In this document: positions 22,807 through 34,438 of the stretch, one piece after another
Position numbering within the stretch: the stretch's first letter is position 1
How the letters are laid out: each line of letters begins with the position of its first letter
Assembly (NCBI RefSeq): GCF_040869045.1
Contig: NC_090321.1
Coordinates: 75,239,183 to 75,303,182, forward strand
From: Eurosta solidaginis
Lineage: Eukaryota; Arthropoda; Insecta; Diptera; Tephritidae
Direction of reading: 5' to 3'
DNA length: 64,000 nt
The notes under the pieces: generated by a model
Databases searched by the model: none
Told to the model about the DNA's origin: nothing
Seen by the model: only the letters and a program-made list of their open reading frames with translations
Made by a program: the position numbers and the translations under genes

Positions 22807-24286
22807 ATGTCGCGCCAGTCTTTCGGGCAACAGGGCCGGAATACTCCGTTCGGGAGTGCGGGGAATTTCCGGGGAAACCAGAACCGGGGTGGTAATAATA
22901 GAGGGGCTTTCTCCAAGGCCAGGCGTCCCTTGGTGGTGCACACCCCAGTAGGGGACAATACGGAGATCCCACGGTAATGAACGTGGGCTCGGACCTGAAT
23001 GACCCTCGCGATAAAATGGACAGACCTGTAAGCGCCAGTAACCTTAATGCGCCCTTATTAAACACGCATGATATTTCGGGGCTAATGACCAATGTGTCGA
23101 CCTATGCACCGGATGGAGCTGGTGCCTTACCATTACACCAAGGAGTTGGAAACTCTGGAGAAGCTGCAGGGGATCGGGCGAATACCCTAGGAATGCAGGA
23201 CGAAGCTACTCGTGGAGGCTCGTGGGTGGACGTGATGCACCAGCTGTTCCAGGCTTCGCAGGAGGAAATGCGGAGAGAGATGGGGTCAATCAGAACCAAC
23301 ATGGGCCAGCTCAACGCCGCTCTCGAATCCGCGCAGCAATCAATTCATCAAAATCGGAACGCAAATAGGATGGACCGTAACCCACTTCCAACAGTAGTAC
23401 CACCAATGTACCCGACTCCGAGCAGCATAGTAGTGAAACCGCAGGAGTGGAAAATCTCGTTCGACGGCACTGGGAGCGTAGCCGATTTCCTTTTTAAGCT
23501 GAACACCTTGTGTGAGCGCACTCAATGCACGGACGAACAAATCATGGCTAGTTCCACCTGTTTCTTTCCGGGCGGGCCGAAGAATGGTACTGGCTGTTCA
23601 CAAAACAAAACCCTAATGCGACCTATGCCTTTTTATGCTACTCATTGAAAAGAGAGTTTGGCACCTTGAAAACTGACCACGAGATCATGATGGAGATCTC
23701 CATGCGAAAGCAGAAAGCAAGTGAGTGCTATGACGTGTTCCACACGGACATGATCTCCTTGAACGCACGCTTAAGAGAACCCATGTCGGAGCTTCTACTG
23801 ATTGACATAATAAAAAGAAACGTCAACAGTAGCCTTAAGCTGATGCTTTATAACGCAGATGTAAGGACCGTTCATGATCTGATGCTGAAAGAAAGCAAGC
23901 TGTTGGGAGCCACTTACCCAGGACGGCATGTAAACGAAGCACGCGTGACAACCCCGGACATAAGGATGGACGGCGAGGACGGCGAAATGGATCCGCAGAT
24001 AGAGGCGCTGGAATATCGACGCAACAGGAGGCCAGACTATTCGAGAATCCAATGCTGGAATTGCCAGGCAATGGGCCACTCATACATATACTGCGAGGAA
24101 CCCATTAGGAATCCTTTTTGTTTTAAATGCGGCCATAGGGGAGTATTAACTCCAAAATGCCCTAGGGACCATCGCAGGCAGGGAAACCAGTACCCGAGCG
24201 AGAAGGCGGGGATCCTCGTTCGGCTTCATAGCTCTCACACCAGCCGGTGCTCGAAGTGTCGTCCCGTGCACCGAACCAGAGGGTGA
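22807..24286 (+). pseudogene. Gag of the Osvaldo-like element
   Basis: Starts at 22807 (MSRQSFGQQGRN), a Gly/Asn/Arg-rich leader. The frame shifts near 22975, where a TAA lies, and again near 23575-23645, so the gag runs through three frames. After a Gln-rich helix come a conserved gypsy capsid segment (WKISFDGTGSVADFLFKL) and a nucleocapsid with one intact zinc knuckle (CWNCQAMGHSYIYC) and a second lacking its histidine (CFKCGHRGVLTPKC). It would form the virus-like particle core. The C-terminus overlaps pol, which is in the minus-one frame. Confidence 0.85.
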
Positions 24287-27200
24287 ATCTCTGCATGGAG
24301 GTGGTGAGCTTCCGAGGTGCAGTAGTGATAATCACTTACCCTGACAGTACGGACAATTCGAATAGTTCTGAATCCGAGAGTCAAACGTCCTCATCAGCGA
24401 TGGGAGAGCCGACCAGAATTCTGCAACACCAGCATAGGGATGTCGCTTGCCAAACACAATTTCCACCAAACTTAGAAGAAAGGGAACATAGGTATAAACA
24501 AATAAGACATACCATCTTCGAACAATACCCGGTATCGGACAATATTTTGAAGTGTAGGAAGAGATACCACAGGAGAGTACAGGAGCGAAGACTGCTGCAA
24601 GCCACCACGTTAACGCTTACAGAGGATGAAAGGCCTCTCGTAAAGGCCAAAATTAAAGATAGTTTTCTTGTATGGCTGTTGGACTCGGTAGCCAACGTCT
24701 CCATCTTAGGGAAAAATGGATTAGAATTCCTAGAGGATAACGGCTTCGAATATCAGCCCCTACATGCGTTCGTATATACCGCGGGCGGCAACAAGCAAAA
24801 AATTTTAGGCTCAGTATCCCTACCAGTCACCTTCAAAAATATCACAAAGGTAATTCGTTTTTACCTTGTTCCCTCATTGCTCCAAGAAGCGTATTTCGGG
24901 GTAGATTTTTGGAGAGCATTTGCGTTAGCTCCCGAAATATTCCCAAGCGTAGAGTGCATAGAGATTAGACTTGAAAAAGAAGAGGAACTTAACCTCCATG
25001 AATTGTCACCAGACCGGAAATTAGAATTGCAAAAGGTCATCGAGACGTTTCCTTCGTACGAGAAGTTAGGCCTAGGGCAAACTAAATTAGTGGAGCATCA
25101 CATTGACACCGATGATGCCGTTCCCATAAAAAGCAAACATTTCCCTCTTTCGCCACCGAGGCAAGCCGAAGCTTTTAGCGAACTAGACAGGTTACTCGAA
25201 TTAGGAGTTATAGAAGAATCAAACTCCCCGTGGTGTAGTCCTGTAGTACTGGTCCGGAAACCAGGTAAAGTTAGGCTGTGCATAGGTTCTAGGAAGGTCA
25301 ACGCGGTGACTAAGAAAGACTCGTACCCCCTGCCCCATATCAACGGGTTATTGAGCAGACTGAAGGATACGCATTTTATTAGTGGCATTGATCTGAAGGA
25401 CGCGTTCTTCTAGATCAAATTGACAGAGTCCTCCAAGGAAAAAACAGCATTCGCAGTTCCGGGGAGGCCTCTGTACCACGTCAAGGTAATGCCATTTGGT
25501 ATGTGCAATGGACCGCAGACTATGAGTAAGCTGATGGACAAGGCAATCCCTTCGCGTTTGCGAGAGAATGTCTTTGTCTATCTGGACGACCTAATGGTAT
25601 GCAGCACTAATTTTGAAGACCACCTGAAATTGCTAGCGGAAGTGGCCCAATGTTTGAGAGACGCAGGTTTGACAATAAACGTGAAGAAGAGTAAATTTTG
25701 TCAGAAGGAAATACGCTACTTAGGGTACTTGATAGGCAGCGGGTGTCTGAAAGTGGATCCGGGAAAAATAGAAGCAATGCAAAACTTCCCGATCCCTAAA
25801 TCCCCTCGGCAAGTGCGTAGGTTTGTGGGCATGGCGAATTGGTACAGGGCGTTTATTACCAATTTTGCTGACTTGGCAGGTCCCTTGACCGATTGTCTCC
25901 GTAAGTCAGCAGGCCCGTTCAAGCTTACCTCTGAAGCTATAGAGGCCTTCGAAAAGCTAAAAGTAGCTTTGAGTTCCGCCCCTGTCTTGGCCCAACCAGA
26001 CTTTTCAAAGGAATTTGTAATACAATGCGACGCTTCCAAAATAGGTGTTGGCGGAGTGTTGTTCCAGGTCGATGACGAGGGCGCTGAGCATCCGATCGCG
26101 TTTGTATCGAAAAAACTGAATAATGCTCAACGCAATTACACGGTAACCGAGCTGGAATGTCTCGCCGCCATAATCAGTGTAAAGCGTTTCCGACCCTATG
26201 TGGAGGGATTACCGTTTCGTATTATCACGGACCACTCCAGCCTTAAGTGGTTAATGACACAAAACGACTTGAGCGGGAGGTTGGCGAGGTGGTCGCTCTT
26301 ACTGCAAAGATACGACTTTAAAATGGAACATCGTAAGGGCACCCTAAATGTAGTACCAGATGCGCTGTCGCGGTTTGATGCCGACAAGTTGACTTTCACT
26401 ACCACACCCGGGGAAATAGATTTAGCCTCTCCCGAGTTTAGCAGCAACGAATATTTAGACTTGATTCGGACCGTCACCGAAAACGAGGAATCGCTTCCGG
26501 ATTTACGAGTGGTGGACGGGGTAATTTTCAAGCGAGTTAAATTTCGTAAGGGGGTGGAAGGGGAAGAAGACTCGCTGTGGCGATTATGATTGCCGAAAGG
26601 GTTGACTGAGGAAGCAGTGAGATTAGCACATGACGCTAACCGGAGTTACCATGGCGGGTGGCAGAAAACCTTAGAACGTGTTAGGCAGAAGTACTTCTGG
26701 CCGCAGCAGGCTAAGGACGTCAGGGACTACGTCCAGCGTTGTGATACCTGCAAATCAGTAAAACCTACTAATCAGCAGTCGAGACCGCCTATAGAAAATA
26801 CCTTTGTATCCGAGAGGCCATTTCAGCGATTATATTGCGATTTCCTAGGGCCGTATCCGAGATCTAAGCGGCGAAATCCATTTCTTTTCATAGTACTAGA
26901 CCATTTTTCAAAATACGTTTGGCTAAAGCCCATGCAGAGAGCCACCACTGTAAACGTTATAAATTACTTCGCTTCAGAAATTTTTCCGGCTGTAGGGGTC
27001 CCTGAGTTTATTCACAGTGACAATGGTAAAAAGTTTATCTCGAAGGAAATGAACCAATTTTTTGCAAATTACGGGGTGACGCACGTGAGGACGGGGTTAT
27101 ATTCTCCCCAAGCAAACGCATCCGAGCGCGTTAATAGAGAAATTGTTTCGAAGATTAGGATTTTTCTGAAAGATAAACCTGACCATACCGATTCGGATAA

Positions 27201-27666
27201 GCATATACTCGAGATTTTATCAGTTTTGAGAAGTGATTTTCATACGGCGATTCAGTGTTCTCCATACTTTGCATTATATGGCCAAAATATGGTCCAACAT
27301 GCCTCAACGTACAACATTTTAGGGAAACTCGGCAGCCTTCGGGAAGACCAGGTTACGGTAGTAAGCCGAGCTGACAAGTTGGCTAATATTCGTGAGCAGA
27401 TCCGTAGAAATTTAGATCAGGCCAAGGATAGGGGAGTAACCACCTATAACAAGCGCTCTAGGCAAGTCAACTATAAGGAAGGTCAGGAAGTTTTTCGGAG
27501 AAACTTTGCCTTAAGTAACTTCAAACAGGGCATTAACGCCAAATTCCTACCAAAATACCTGAAGTGGCGCGTGCTTCGAAAAATAGGCAATGCACTGTAT
27601 GATCTCGAAGACCTAAACGGGAAATTGATAGGTCGCTTTCACGCTTCGGACATTTGTCCGCAATGA
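24247..27666 (+). pseudogene. Pol of the Osvaldo-like element (PR-RT-RNase H-integrase)
   Basis: One frame runs from 24247 to 27666 broken by TAG at 25411-25413 and TGA at 26587-26589. Domains in order: aspartic protease around 24670, where the motif reads LLDSVANVSILG so the glycine after DS is Val; reverse transcriptase with FVYLDDLMV (about 25575) and GYLIGS; RNase H with IQCDASKIGVGG, TELECLA and ITDHSSLKWL; then integrase with the HHCC-type zinc segment (about 26640-26760), D in YCDFLGPYPR, D in HSDNGKKF and E in ANASERVNRE. Domain order is that of gypsy elements; the best subgroup match from memory is Osvaldo-like. Confidence 0.9.
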
Positions 27667-28025
27667 ACCAGAAAGAACGTTTCTTTGCCAAATTACAATT
27701 TGACTTTTTTTTTCCTACCAATTGAACCTCTTTTTTTTTGTCTGGGCGTTTTGGCGGTCGGGGACATCTCGCCCAGTATTCTCCCCGAGCACTGACCTCA
27801 TAGGATGTTCACGCGCGTGCTCACCGAGGACCGTGAACACCCTGGCAGTCCACGCTTAGGTCGGACTAGCCTTTCGGAGTTTGGACGAGTTCTCCAGATC
27901 AAAATGTCTACACCTTTTTTTTGTTTTGCCTTCCTGTGGGAGCAATACCCACTAGAAATCATCTTTCGGAGTTTTGACGAGTTCTCCATAACAAATGTCT
28001 AATTGCCGCAAAGCCCTTTTAAACT
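27667..28025 (+). other. 3' untranslated part of the Osvaldo-like element
   Basis: Non-coding. It contains an internal direct repeat, with tttcggagttt...gacgagttctcca at about 27868-27898 and again at 27966-27990. It is interrupted by the RTE-like LINE and resumes at 30039. Confidence 0.55.
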
Positions 28026-30029
28026 TACTTACTTACTTACTTACTTACTTAATTGGCGCTTAACCGTCTAAACGGTTATGGCCGTCCAACAAGGCGCGCC
28101 AGTCGCTCCGCCAACCGGCGCCAATTGGTCACACCAAGGGAGTTTAAATCGTTTTCCACCTGGTCCTTCCAACGGAGTGGGGGCCGCCCTCTACCTCTGC
28201 TTCCATAGGCGGGTTCCGATAGAAACACTTTCTTGGCCGGAGCATCATCTTTCATTCGCATAACATGGCCTAGCCAGCGCAGCCGCTGCGTTTTAATTCG
28301 CTGGACTATGTTGATGTCTGCGTATAGCTCGTACAGCTCATCATTAAATCTTCTTCGGTACTCGCCATCGCCAACGCGTAAAGGTCCATAAATCTTTCGA
28401 AGAACTTTTCTCTCGAACACTCCCAAAGCCGCTTCATCTGCTGTTGTCATGGTCCATGCTTCTGCCCCATATAGCAGGACGGGTACGATAAGTGACTTGT
28501 AGAGTATGATTTTCGTTCGCCGAGAGAGGACTTTACTTTTCAATTGCCTACCTAGTCCAAAGTAGCATTTATTGGCAAGATTGATTCTTCGCTGGATTTC
28601 AGTGCTGATGTTGTTGCTAGTGTTGATGCTGGTTCCCAAATAAACGAAGTCTTTTACTATTTCGAAATTATGGCTGCCAACAGTAGCGTGGTTGCCAAGG
28701 CGCATATGCGCTGACTCTTCGCTCGATGACAGCAGGTACTTCGTTTTGTCCTCATTCACCATCAAACCCATCTTTACCGCTTCTTTTTCCAGCTTGGAGT
28801 AAGCAGAACTAACAGCGCGGGTGTTTAGACCGATGATATCAATGTCATCAGCATATGCCAGTAATTGCACGCTTTTATAGTATATTTTTCCAGTGCGGTT
28901 AAGTTCTGCAGCTAGTCCAGCATCAAATTAAAGAAATCGCACGATAGGGGGTCACCCTGTCTGAAACCTCGTTTAGTTTCGAACGGCTCGGAGAGGTCCT
29001 TCCCAATTCTGACTGAGCTGATGGTGTTGCTCAACGTCATTTTGCACAGCCGTATAAGTTTTGCGGGGAAACCAAATTCAGACATAGCGGCATATAGGCA
29101 GCTCCTTTTCGTGCTGTCGAAGGCGGCTTTAAAGTCGACGAAGAGGTGATGTGTGTCGATTCTCTTTTCACGGGTTTTTTCCAAGATTTGGCGCATTGTG
29201 AAAATCTGGTCGATGGTAGATTTACCAGGTCTGAAGCCGCACTGATAAGGTCCAATCAGCCGGTTCACGGTGGGCTTCAATCTTTCGCACAATACACTTG
29301 AAAGGACCTTATATGCGATATTAAGAAGGCTGATTCCACGATAGTTGGTGCATTTTGCAGTATCCCCCTTCTTGTGGACTGGGCAAAGAACACTTAGATT
29401 CCAACCGTCGGGCATGCTTTCGTCCGCCCATATTTTGCTAAGATGCTGCTGCATGCGCCTTACCAACTCCTCGCCGCCGAACTTGAATAGCTCCGCAGCC
29501 AATCCATCAGCGCCCACGGCCTTGTTGTTTTTCAATCTGGTTATTGCTATTCTAACTTCGTCATAATCGGGCGGGGGACATATATTCCATCATCATCGAT
29601 TGCGGGATCGGGTTCTTCACCTCTGCGCGGTGAATTGCTGCCTCCATTTAGGAGAGCAGAAAAGTGCTCCCTCCATAATCTAAGCACTCTCTGGACATCA
29701 GTTACAAGGTCGCCGTTTTCATTCCTACAGGAGTTTGCCCCGGTCTTAAAACCTTCCGTCTGTCGCCGTATTTTTTGGTAGAATTTTCGGGCGTTATTCC
29801 TGGTGGCTAGCAGCTCAAGCTCCTCGCACTCACGCCTTTCTGCTTCTGCTTTTTTTTCCTGAAAAGGCGTCTCGCTTCCCTTTTCAACTCACGATAGCGT
29901 TCACACACTCCTCTTGTCACGCTCGCTTTTAACGTAGCCCTGTAGGCAGCATCTTTTCTTTCGGTTGCAACACGGCATTCTTCATCATACCAGTTGTGTT
30001 TTCGTGGCCGCCGGTAACCAATTTTTTTT
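28026..30029 (-). mobile_element. RTE-like LINE, 5'-truncated
   Basis: TTTTAAACT flanks it (28017-28025 and 30030-30038). The 3' end on the minus strand is a (CTTA)n tandem, the kind of short-repeat tail used by RTE-type LINEs. It encodes only the reverse transcriptase region. Confidence 0.82.
28076..29535 (-). pseudogene. RTE-like reverse transcriptase
   Basis: From the N-terminal side: NNKAVGADGLAAELFKFGG, NYRGISLLNIAYKVLSSVL, CGFRPGKSTIDQIF, and FRQGDPLSCDFFNLML ending near 28912. After a frameshift and apparent loss of a short segment near 28890, the catalytic AYADDIDIIG follows, and then the C-terminal RWLGHVMRM and GRGRPPLRWKDQVENDL typical of RTE/BovB-like proteins. Coding traces continue upstream to about 30015 (RRPRKHNWYDEEC). 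The endonuclease is missing. Confidence 0.85.
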
Positions 30030-30038
30030 TTTTAAACT

Positions 30039-30248
30039 AGGAAACAGAATTAATTCCCAACTTGACTTAGTTTTTTTTTGACGGACCTATGTTGCCCGGC
30101 TAGCTTCGTAGCAGGACTTTGAGACTCTTATCTCAGGGGTGAGTCGTGCCCCACGTTGCTTGTCGTCGGAGATCCCTGGCAGTGGCTTCCCACAGATGAT
30201 CCGGTTTCCTGTTCGCTTCATCGTCAGGTCTTCAAAGCGAAGCAGGTT
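30039..30248 (+). other. 3' untranslated part of the Osvaldo-like element, end
   Basis: Resumes after the TTTTAAACT duplication and ends in the purine-rich aaagcgaagcagg directly before the 3' LTR, a plausible polypurine tract. Confidence 0.5.
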
Positions 30249-31747
30249 TGTTACGGTCTGCTGCTACGGTCTAAGGCTACGATCCACTTGGGAGCGTATT
30301 CGCGCGAACACACCTAGTGATGGGGCGAAAGTTGCGATAAAAAGTATCGAAAAACAAGGAAAAAACAGACCGGCCATCACTAGCAAAAAAAAAAAGCCAT
30401 GAGTTTCCGGCAGAAAGGAAAAGAGGAAAGGTGGAAAATTGCGTGAGCGAAATTTTGGCGACCCTACAATTATACAAACGGGATATATAACATCTAGGGG
30501 CATAACTTCAGCAGCAAAGGCGTCAAGTTCCGCTAATATACTGCTTTAGTAACCTTATTGCCCACTTCGCATCCACAACGATACTCAACTATACTGCTTG
30601 GTAACCTTATTGCTCACTGCGCATCCCCAACGATACTCAACTAATCACAAAACATCCTCGCTGGCTGTGCGCGTAAGCAGGTGATTGTCCAGAAACTAGG
30701 AAAGAGTCGATAGCGCAAAGCACCGAAACCGTTCTTTCCGACAAATCTCGTTTCTACGCGTCTATTTTGGGTGGTAATAAACCTTGCACCGGTTGTGTTG
30801 CGTGTACACAAGATCCAGTTGAAGTAGGTCGGCGTTCGCAGTCACACCTAGTGAGATAAACCCCTTCCTCTACGTTTACGAAGAACCCTACCATCTGCGG
30901 AAAAGCGTCCGACACCACCTCTGCCTCCAGGGCCAGCAGTACGCGGCCGCATAATACAATCAACGTCAAAGAGCCAAGTCATCCGGCTCGTAAAGGGTAG
31001 CACGAAGCTTTATCGCCACCCGGTTCACTCAGTTACCTCGACCCAAAGCGCCAACCACCACCAACGGCGCCTACTATTATCACGGGCACAACCGACAACA
31101 ATATTAGCCGCAACCTTATCAGCTACGACCATAACGGCTACAGCAATACTAGCCGCATCCTTATCAGCTACGACTATACCGGCTATAACAATGCTACAGC
31201 AACCCTATCAGCTACGACCATAACGGCTACAACAATACTAGCCGCATCCTTATCAGCTACGACCATAACGGCTACAACAATACTAGCCGCATCCTTATCA
31301 GCTACGACCATACCGGCTACAACAATACTAGCCGCAACCTTATCAGCTGCAACAACACCAGCTACAATAACAACCACAGGGCAGCGAACATCGGCCTGCG
31401 GCCATCCTAATTGCGACAACGAATATCAGCGGTTAAAGCGGTGAGTTCGTTCCAATACTGAACTAAATATACGTATTTGTAGTCTCAACCTTGTTCTTTA
31501 ATTTTTTTTTGACTCTGCAACAACATATATTGTTAATATACAGACATATTCAAATTCAAGGCTATCACCCTAGTATATAATCTTAACACGTAATACATAC
31601 ATACATGCATATACCTAAGTTAAAGAGAGCAAGCTGCATCCACTTGTAGTAAAGTTAACTTATTATACCATGCAAAAAAAAAAGTAGACGTAACGTAAAG
31701 TTAAGTAGATAGGTTTAATTAACTTAGAAGCAAGAGAAAAAAAAAAA
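30249..31747 (+). repeat. 3' LTR of the Osvaldo-like element
   Basis: Direct repeat of 7170-8683 over its whole length, starting TGTTACGGTCTGCTG. It differs by scattered bases and a loss of about 15-27 bases in the minisatellite at about 31110-31360. After the A-run the sequence diverges from that after the 5' LTR, as expected at an LTR edge. Confidence 0.7.
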
Positions 31748-31779
31748 CAAAACAATACCAGCACTGACTGGTAAATGCA

Positions 31780-31985
31780 AAACAGTTTACGTTTCACCTG
31801 AACATGTAAAACGATTTCATTAATTTTACTATAAATTTAAAAGTTCACGTTTTACCTGAACATGTAAACGATTTCGTTAATTTTTCTATAAATTCAAAAG
31901 TACCCGTTTTACCTGAACATGTAAAACTATTCCGTTAGTTTTCCTATAAATTTAAAAGTTATGTTTTACTTGAATATGTGAAACA
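31780..31985. repeat. 58-bp tandem repeat, about 4 copies
   Basis: The block acctgaacatgtaaaac recurs at about 31796, 31854, 31911 and 31969, a 57-58 bp period, with an AT-rich remainder. No coding. Confidence 0.8.
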
Positions 31986-32870
31986 ATTTCTTCGAGGAGT
32001 ATGATTTACCCCAAATTTAATCTTAATTGCGTTTATAACAAATTTTCTTAGTACATATTACATATTAGTGTCATTATACTATGCGTTATACCGAATTGAT
32101 ATTTTGTTAAACTCAAAAAATAAGTTCTACTGCAACAACATATTAATTTTGTAAGGGGGCCCCAATTATCGGAATTTGTATCCAAACTGTATAGCCCTAG
32201 AATAGGTTTGTGAATGAAACGAAAACGGGCATTTAACCAAATTTTTACTTTGCATGTAATATATCTACTATTCACAAGCACATTTATTTACAATTTTTTT
32301 TCACACCAAGCGCTTATAACCCTTGTCAAGAAAAAAAGGGGGTGACATAAATATAGGTATAGCTTTAAATATTTCTTTTATAGCATACATACGTTAGTAA
32401 AAATGAAATTTGAATAAACTTGTAAATAATATGGGAATGCTGGCGTCGCCATTTATTTAGAAGGCACGTAGGGTTACCAGGTAAGGGGCCACCGAAAATT
32501 TTAGGTGCGTCGGTGGCCATGGATTTTGAGGGTGGGTTAAGCACCGGGCGTCGCAGCAAACCCGCGGCGCCCCCAAGTTATATTCGGCCCTTTCCCTTCT
32601 TTACTTCAATTTTTCAGCTTGTTTTTTGACTTCCAGCGTTAGTAACCGGCCATGTCCGGTTCGGTAATTTTTTTTGCGTTTAGTTTTTTTTTTGAATTTA
32701 AATTTTGAATGTTTAACGGTCTGTCCGTGACATCCGGTTCGACCGGATGTTGTTTTAGTTTGAATTTATAAGCGTTTTGAGTCGGTCTCTGCGCTTCTGT
32801 CAGTTTTTTTTTTTGAATCTAACAGCTGAGTTTTTTGATAGGCATGATAGGAATTTTTTTCTGTTTATGG
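31986..32870. other. No gene seen; probable LINE 5' region at the right
   Basis: AT-rich to about 32430, then mixed composition with T-runs and two short perfect inverted words, accggccatgtccggt and atccggttcgaccggat. The right part may be the 5' untranslated region of the LOA-type LINE. Confidence 0.4.
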
Positions 32871-33012
32871 CGCAGGAACAGTAAGGTTGGCAAGGACCCG
32901 CCCCAGCCGACAATGACTAGCCACTGTGCACCACAACATCATGCCGGCCGCCTTCCTTACTGCTTCCACCGAAAATGCGATTCCATAACAAAATAACATA
33001 AAAAACAACCAA

Positions 33013-34438
33013 AATGGAGCTGAACAGCTCCCAATAGATCAGGTCGATTGCGACCTTTCGGTGCAAGCCGAATCAGCTGTCGCCACAGACTTGCCGGGGC
33101 CGAATAGTCCCCTGCATGAGATGGAGATGGCAAATGTGGGGACTCTGCAGGATGCAAATCGGGTAGAGTCACAATCCACAGTATCGCCGGAGGCTGAAGA
33201 GAGGCTCCTTGCCTTTCCGGCGAAAAGCGATCAGCCTGGCCGGAATGCAGAGCGAGATCGGCTAAATGTTGCCGCTCGAAAACGTTTCAAGCGATTATTA
33301 GCCATGGGGATTAGCTACAATGAAGCCAGGGGACTTGCCAAAGAACCCTTGGGATCGGTCCGTGGTGAAGGGTCAGCCAAGAGAGGCCGCTCATATAGCT
33401 CGACTCCACCAGAGAGAGAGAGCCCAAAAAGATGTCGCTGCCCACAGTTGGCAATACAAAAATATTGTCAAAACCTGTGGAAAGCTGTGCATCAAATGTC
33501 GAGGCAACCATGCCTCCCCATCGTGATGCAACAGCCAAGCAGTCGGCAACTTTCAGGGATGTCCTGAGAGGGGTAAGGCTGGGCGTTATACCTCCCGACT
33601 ATCCAGCCACGGTCTGGTCTTCAGGGGAACTGAAGGCCATACAGAAGGCCATCCTGGGAGAGGTGATGAGCCAAAAAGATGGTGCTATAAAGCCCACCTT
33701 CAGCGATTGCACACCTCGCCCAAGCTGGCTTTCTATCACCTGCAGGGATGCAACCACCGCGGAGTGGCTAAGGGCTATCGCCCCAAAGCTCACTCCATGG
33801 CAAGGTGCCAAGCTGAAGGTGGTATATGATGCGGATATACCACGTCGCATAATTCTCGTGGGGTACTTTAAGGAAGAGGAATGCTCCTAAAACGACGACA
33901 TCTTGAGGTTAGCTGAGGCCCAAAATGTCGGCTTGAGTACCAGGAACTGGAGAATCCTCAACCGGATTCGAAAGTCCACGGTGGCGGAAGTTACTATAGC
34001 CGTCGATCCGTTGTCTGCGGAGCTATTAAAGCAGCGCAACTACTTGATGTTCTGTGGGTTTGACAGGGTCAAGTTAAGGCCCAAAAACAAGCCATCCCTG
34101 CCTTTGGTAAATATAAATACCAGCGGCAGTGACAATAAGGGTGAGGGGGATGATACGGTTGACGATGACAAACCGTGCTGTTCGAAGAACCAGAAGGTAT
34201 CTAGTAGGCATTTACCTACTGAACAGCAGGATTTGCCGAGTCAATCGGACACCCCCCAAAAACCTTCTCAAGAAGAACCCAGGGCTTCTGGGTCTAGTGT
34301 TGGCCCACAGAGGCCAAACGTAGCAGCGACAGTCAGCCAGCCTGTCCCCCAAAACCCGGCAACCACCTCTTGGGAGCCCCAATGTCAGGAAAGGGAACAA
34401 AAAAGGACGAGGACGAACGGCCGCAAAGACCATAAATA
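33013..34438 (+). pseudogene. LOA-type ORF1 protein
   Basis: The start is most likely 33013 (MELNSSQ), followed by a frame change near 33034. A basic segment (RKRFKRLLAMGISYNEA) comes before another frame change near 33430. The next part, from about 33540, contains RLGVIPPDYPATVWSSGELK and WLSITCRDATTAEWL, which I associate with the DUF4780-type domain of LOA ORF1 proteins. A TAA at 33888-33890 interrupts it. The C-terminal 100 residues are rich in Pro, Ser and Gln and end at 34438. In LINEs such proteins bind the element RNA. Confidence 0.7.

Larger units (their letters stand above)
7170..31747 (+). mobile_element. Osvaldo-like gypsy LTR retrotransposon, expanded by nested insertions
   Basis: Two copies of a sequence of about 1.5 kb in direct orientation (7170-8683 and 30249-31747) bracket a gag-pol region at 22807-27666. 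I read them as the LTRs of one element: both begin TGTT, a purine-rich stretch directly precedes the second, and they agree at nearly all positions by eye. The internal region is split by a 13.6-kb DNA transposon in the 5' leader and a 2-kb LINE in the 3' region; without them the element is about 9 kb. Gag and pol carry several disabling changes. The 3' LTR edge falls in an A-run, so no clean target duplication could be read. Confidence 0.75.
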
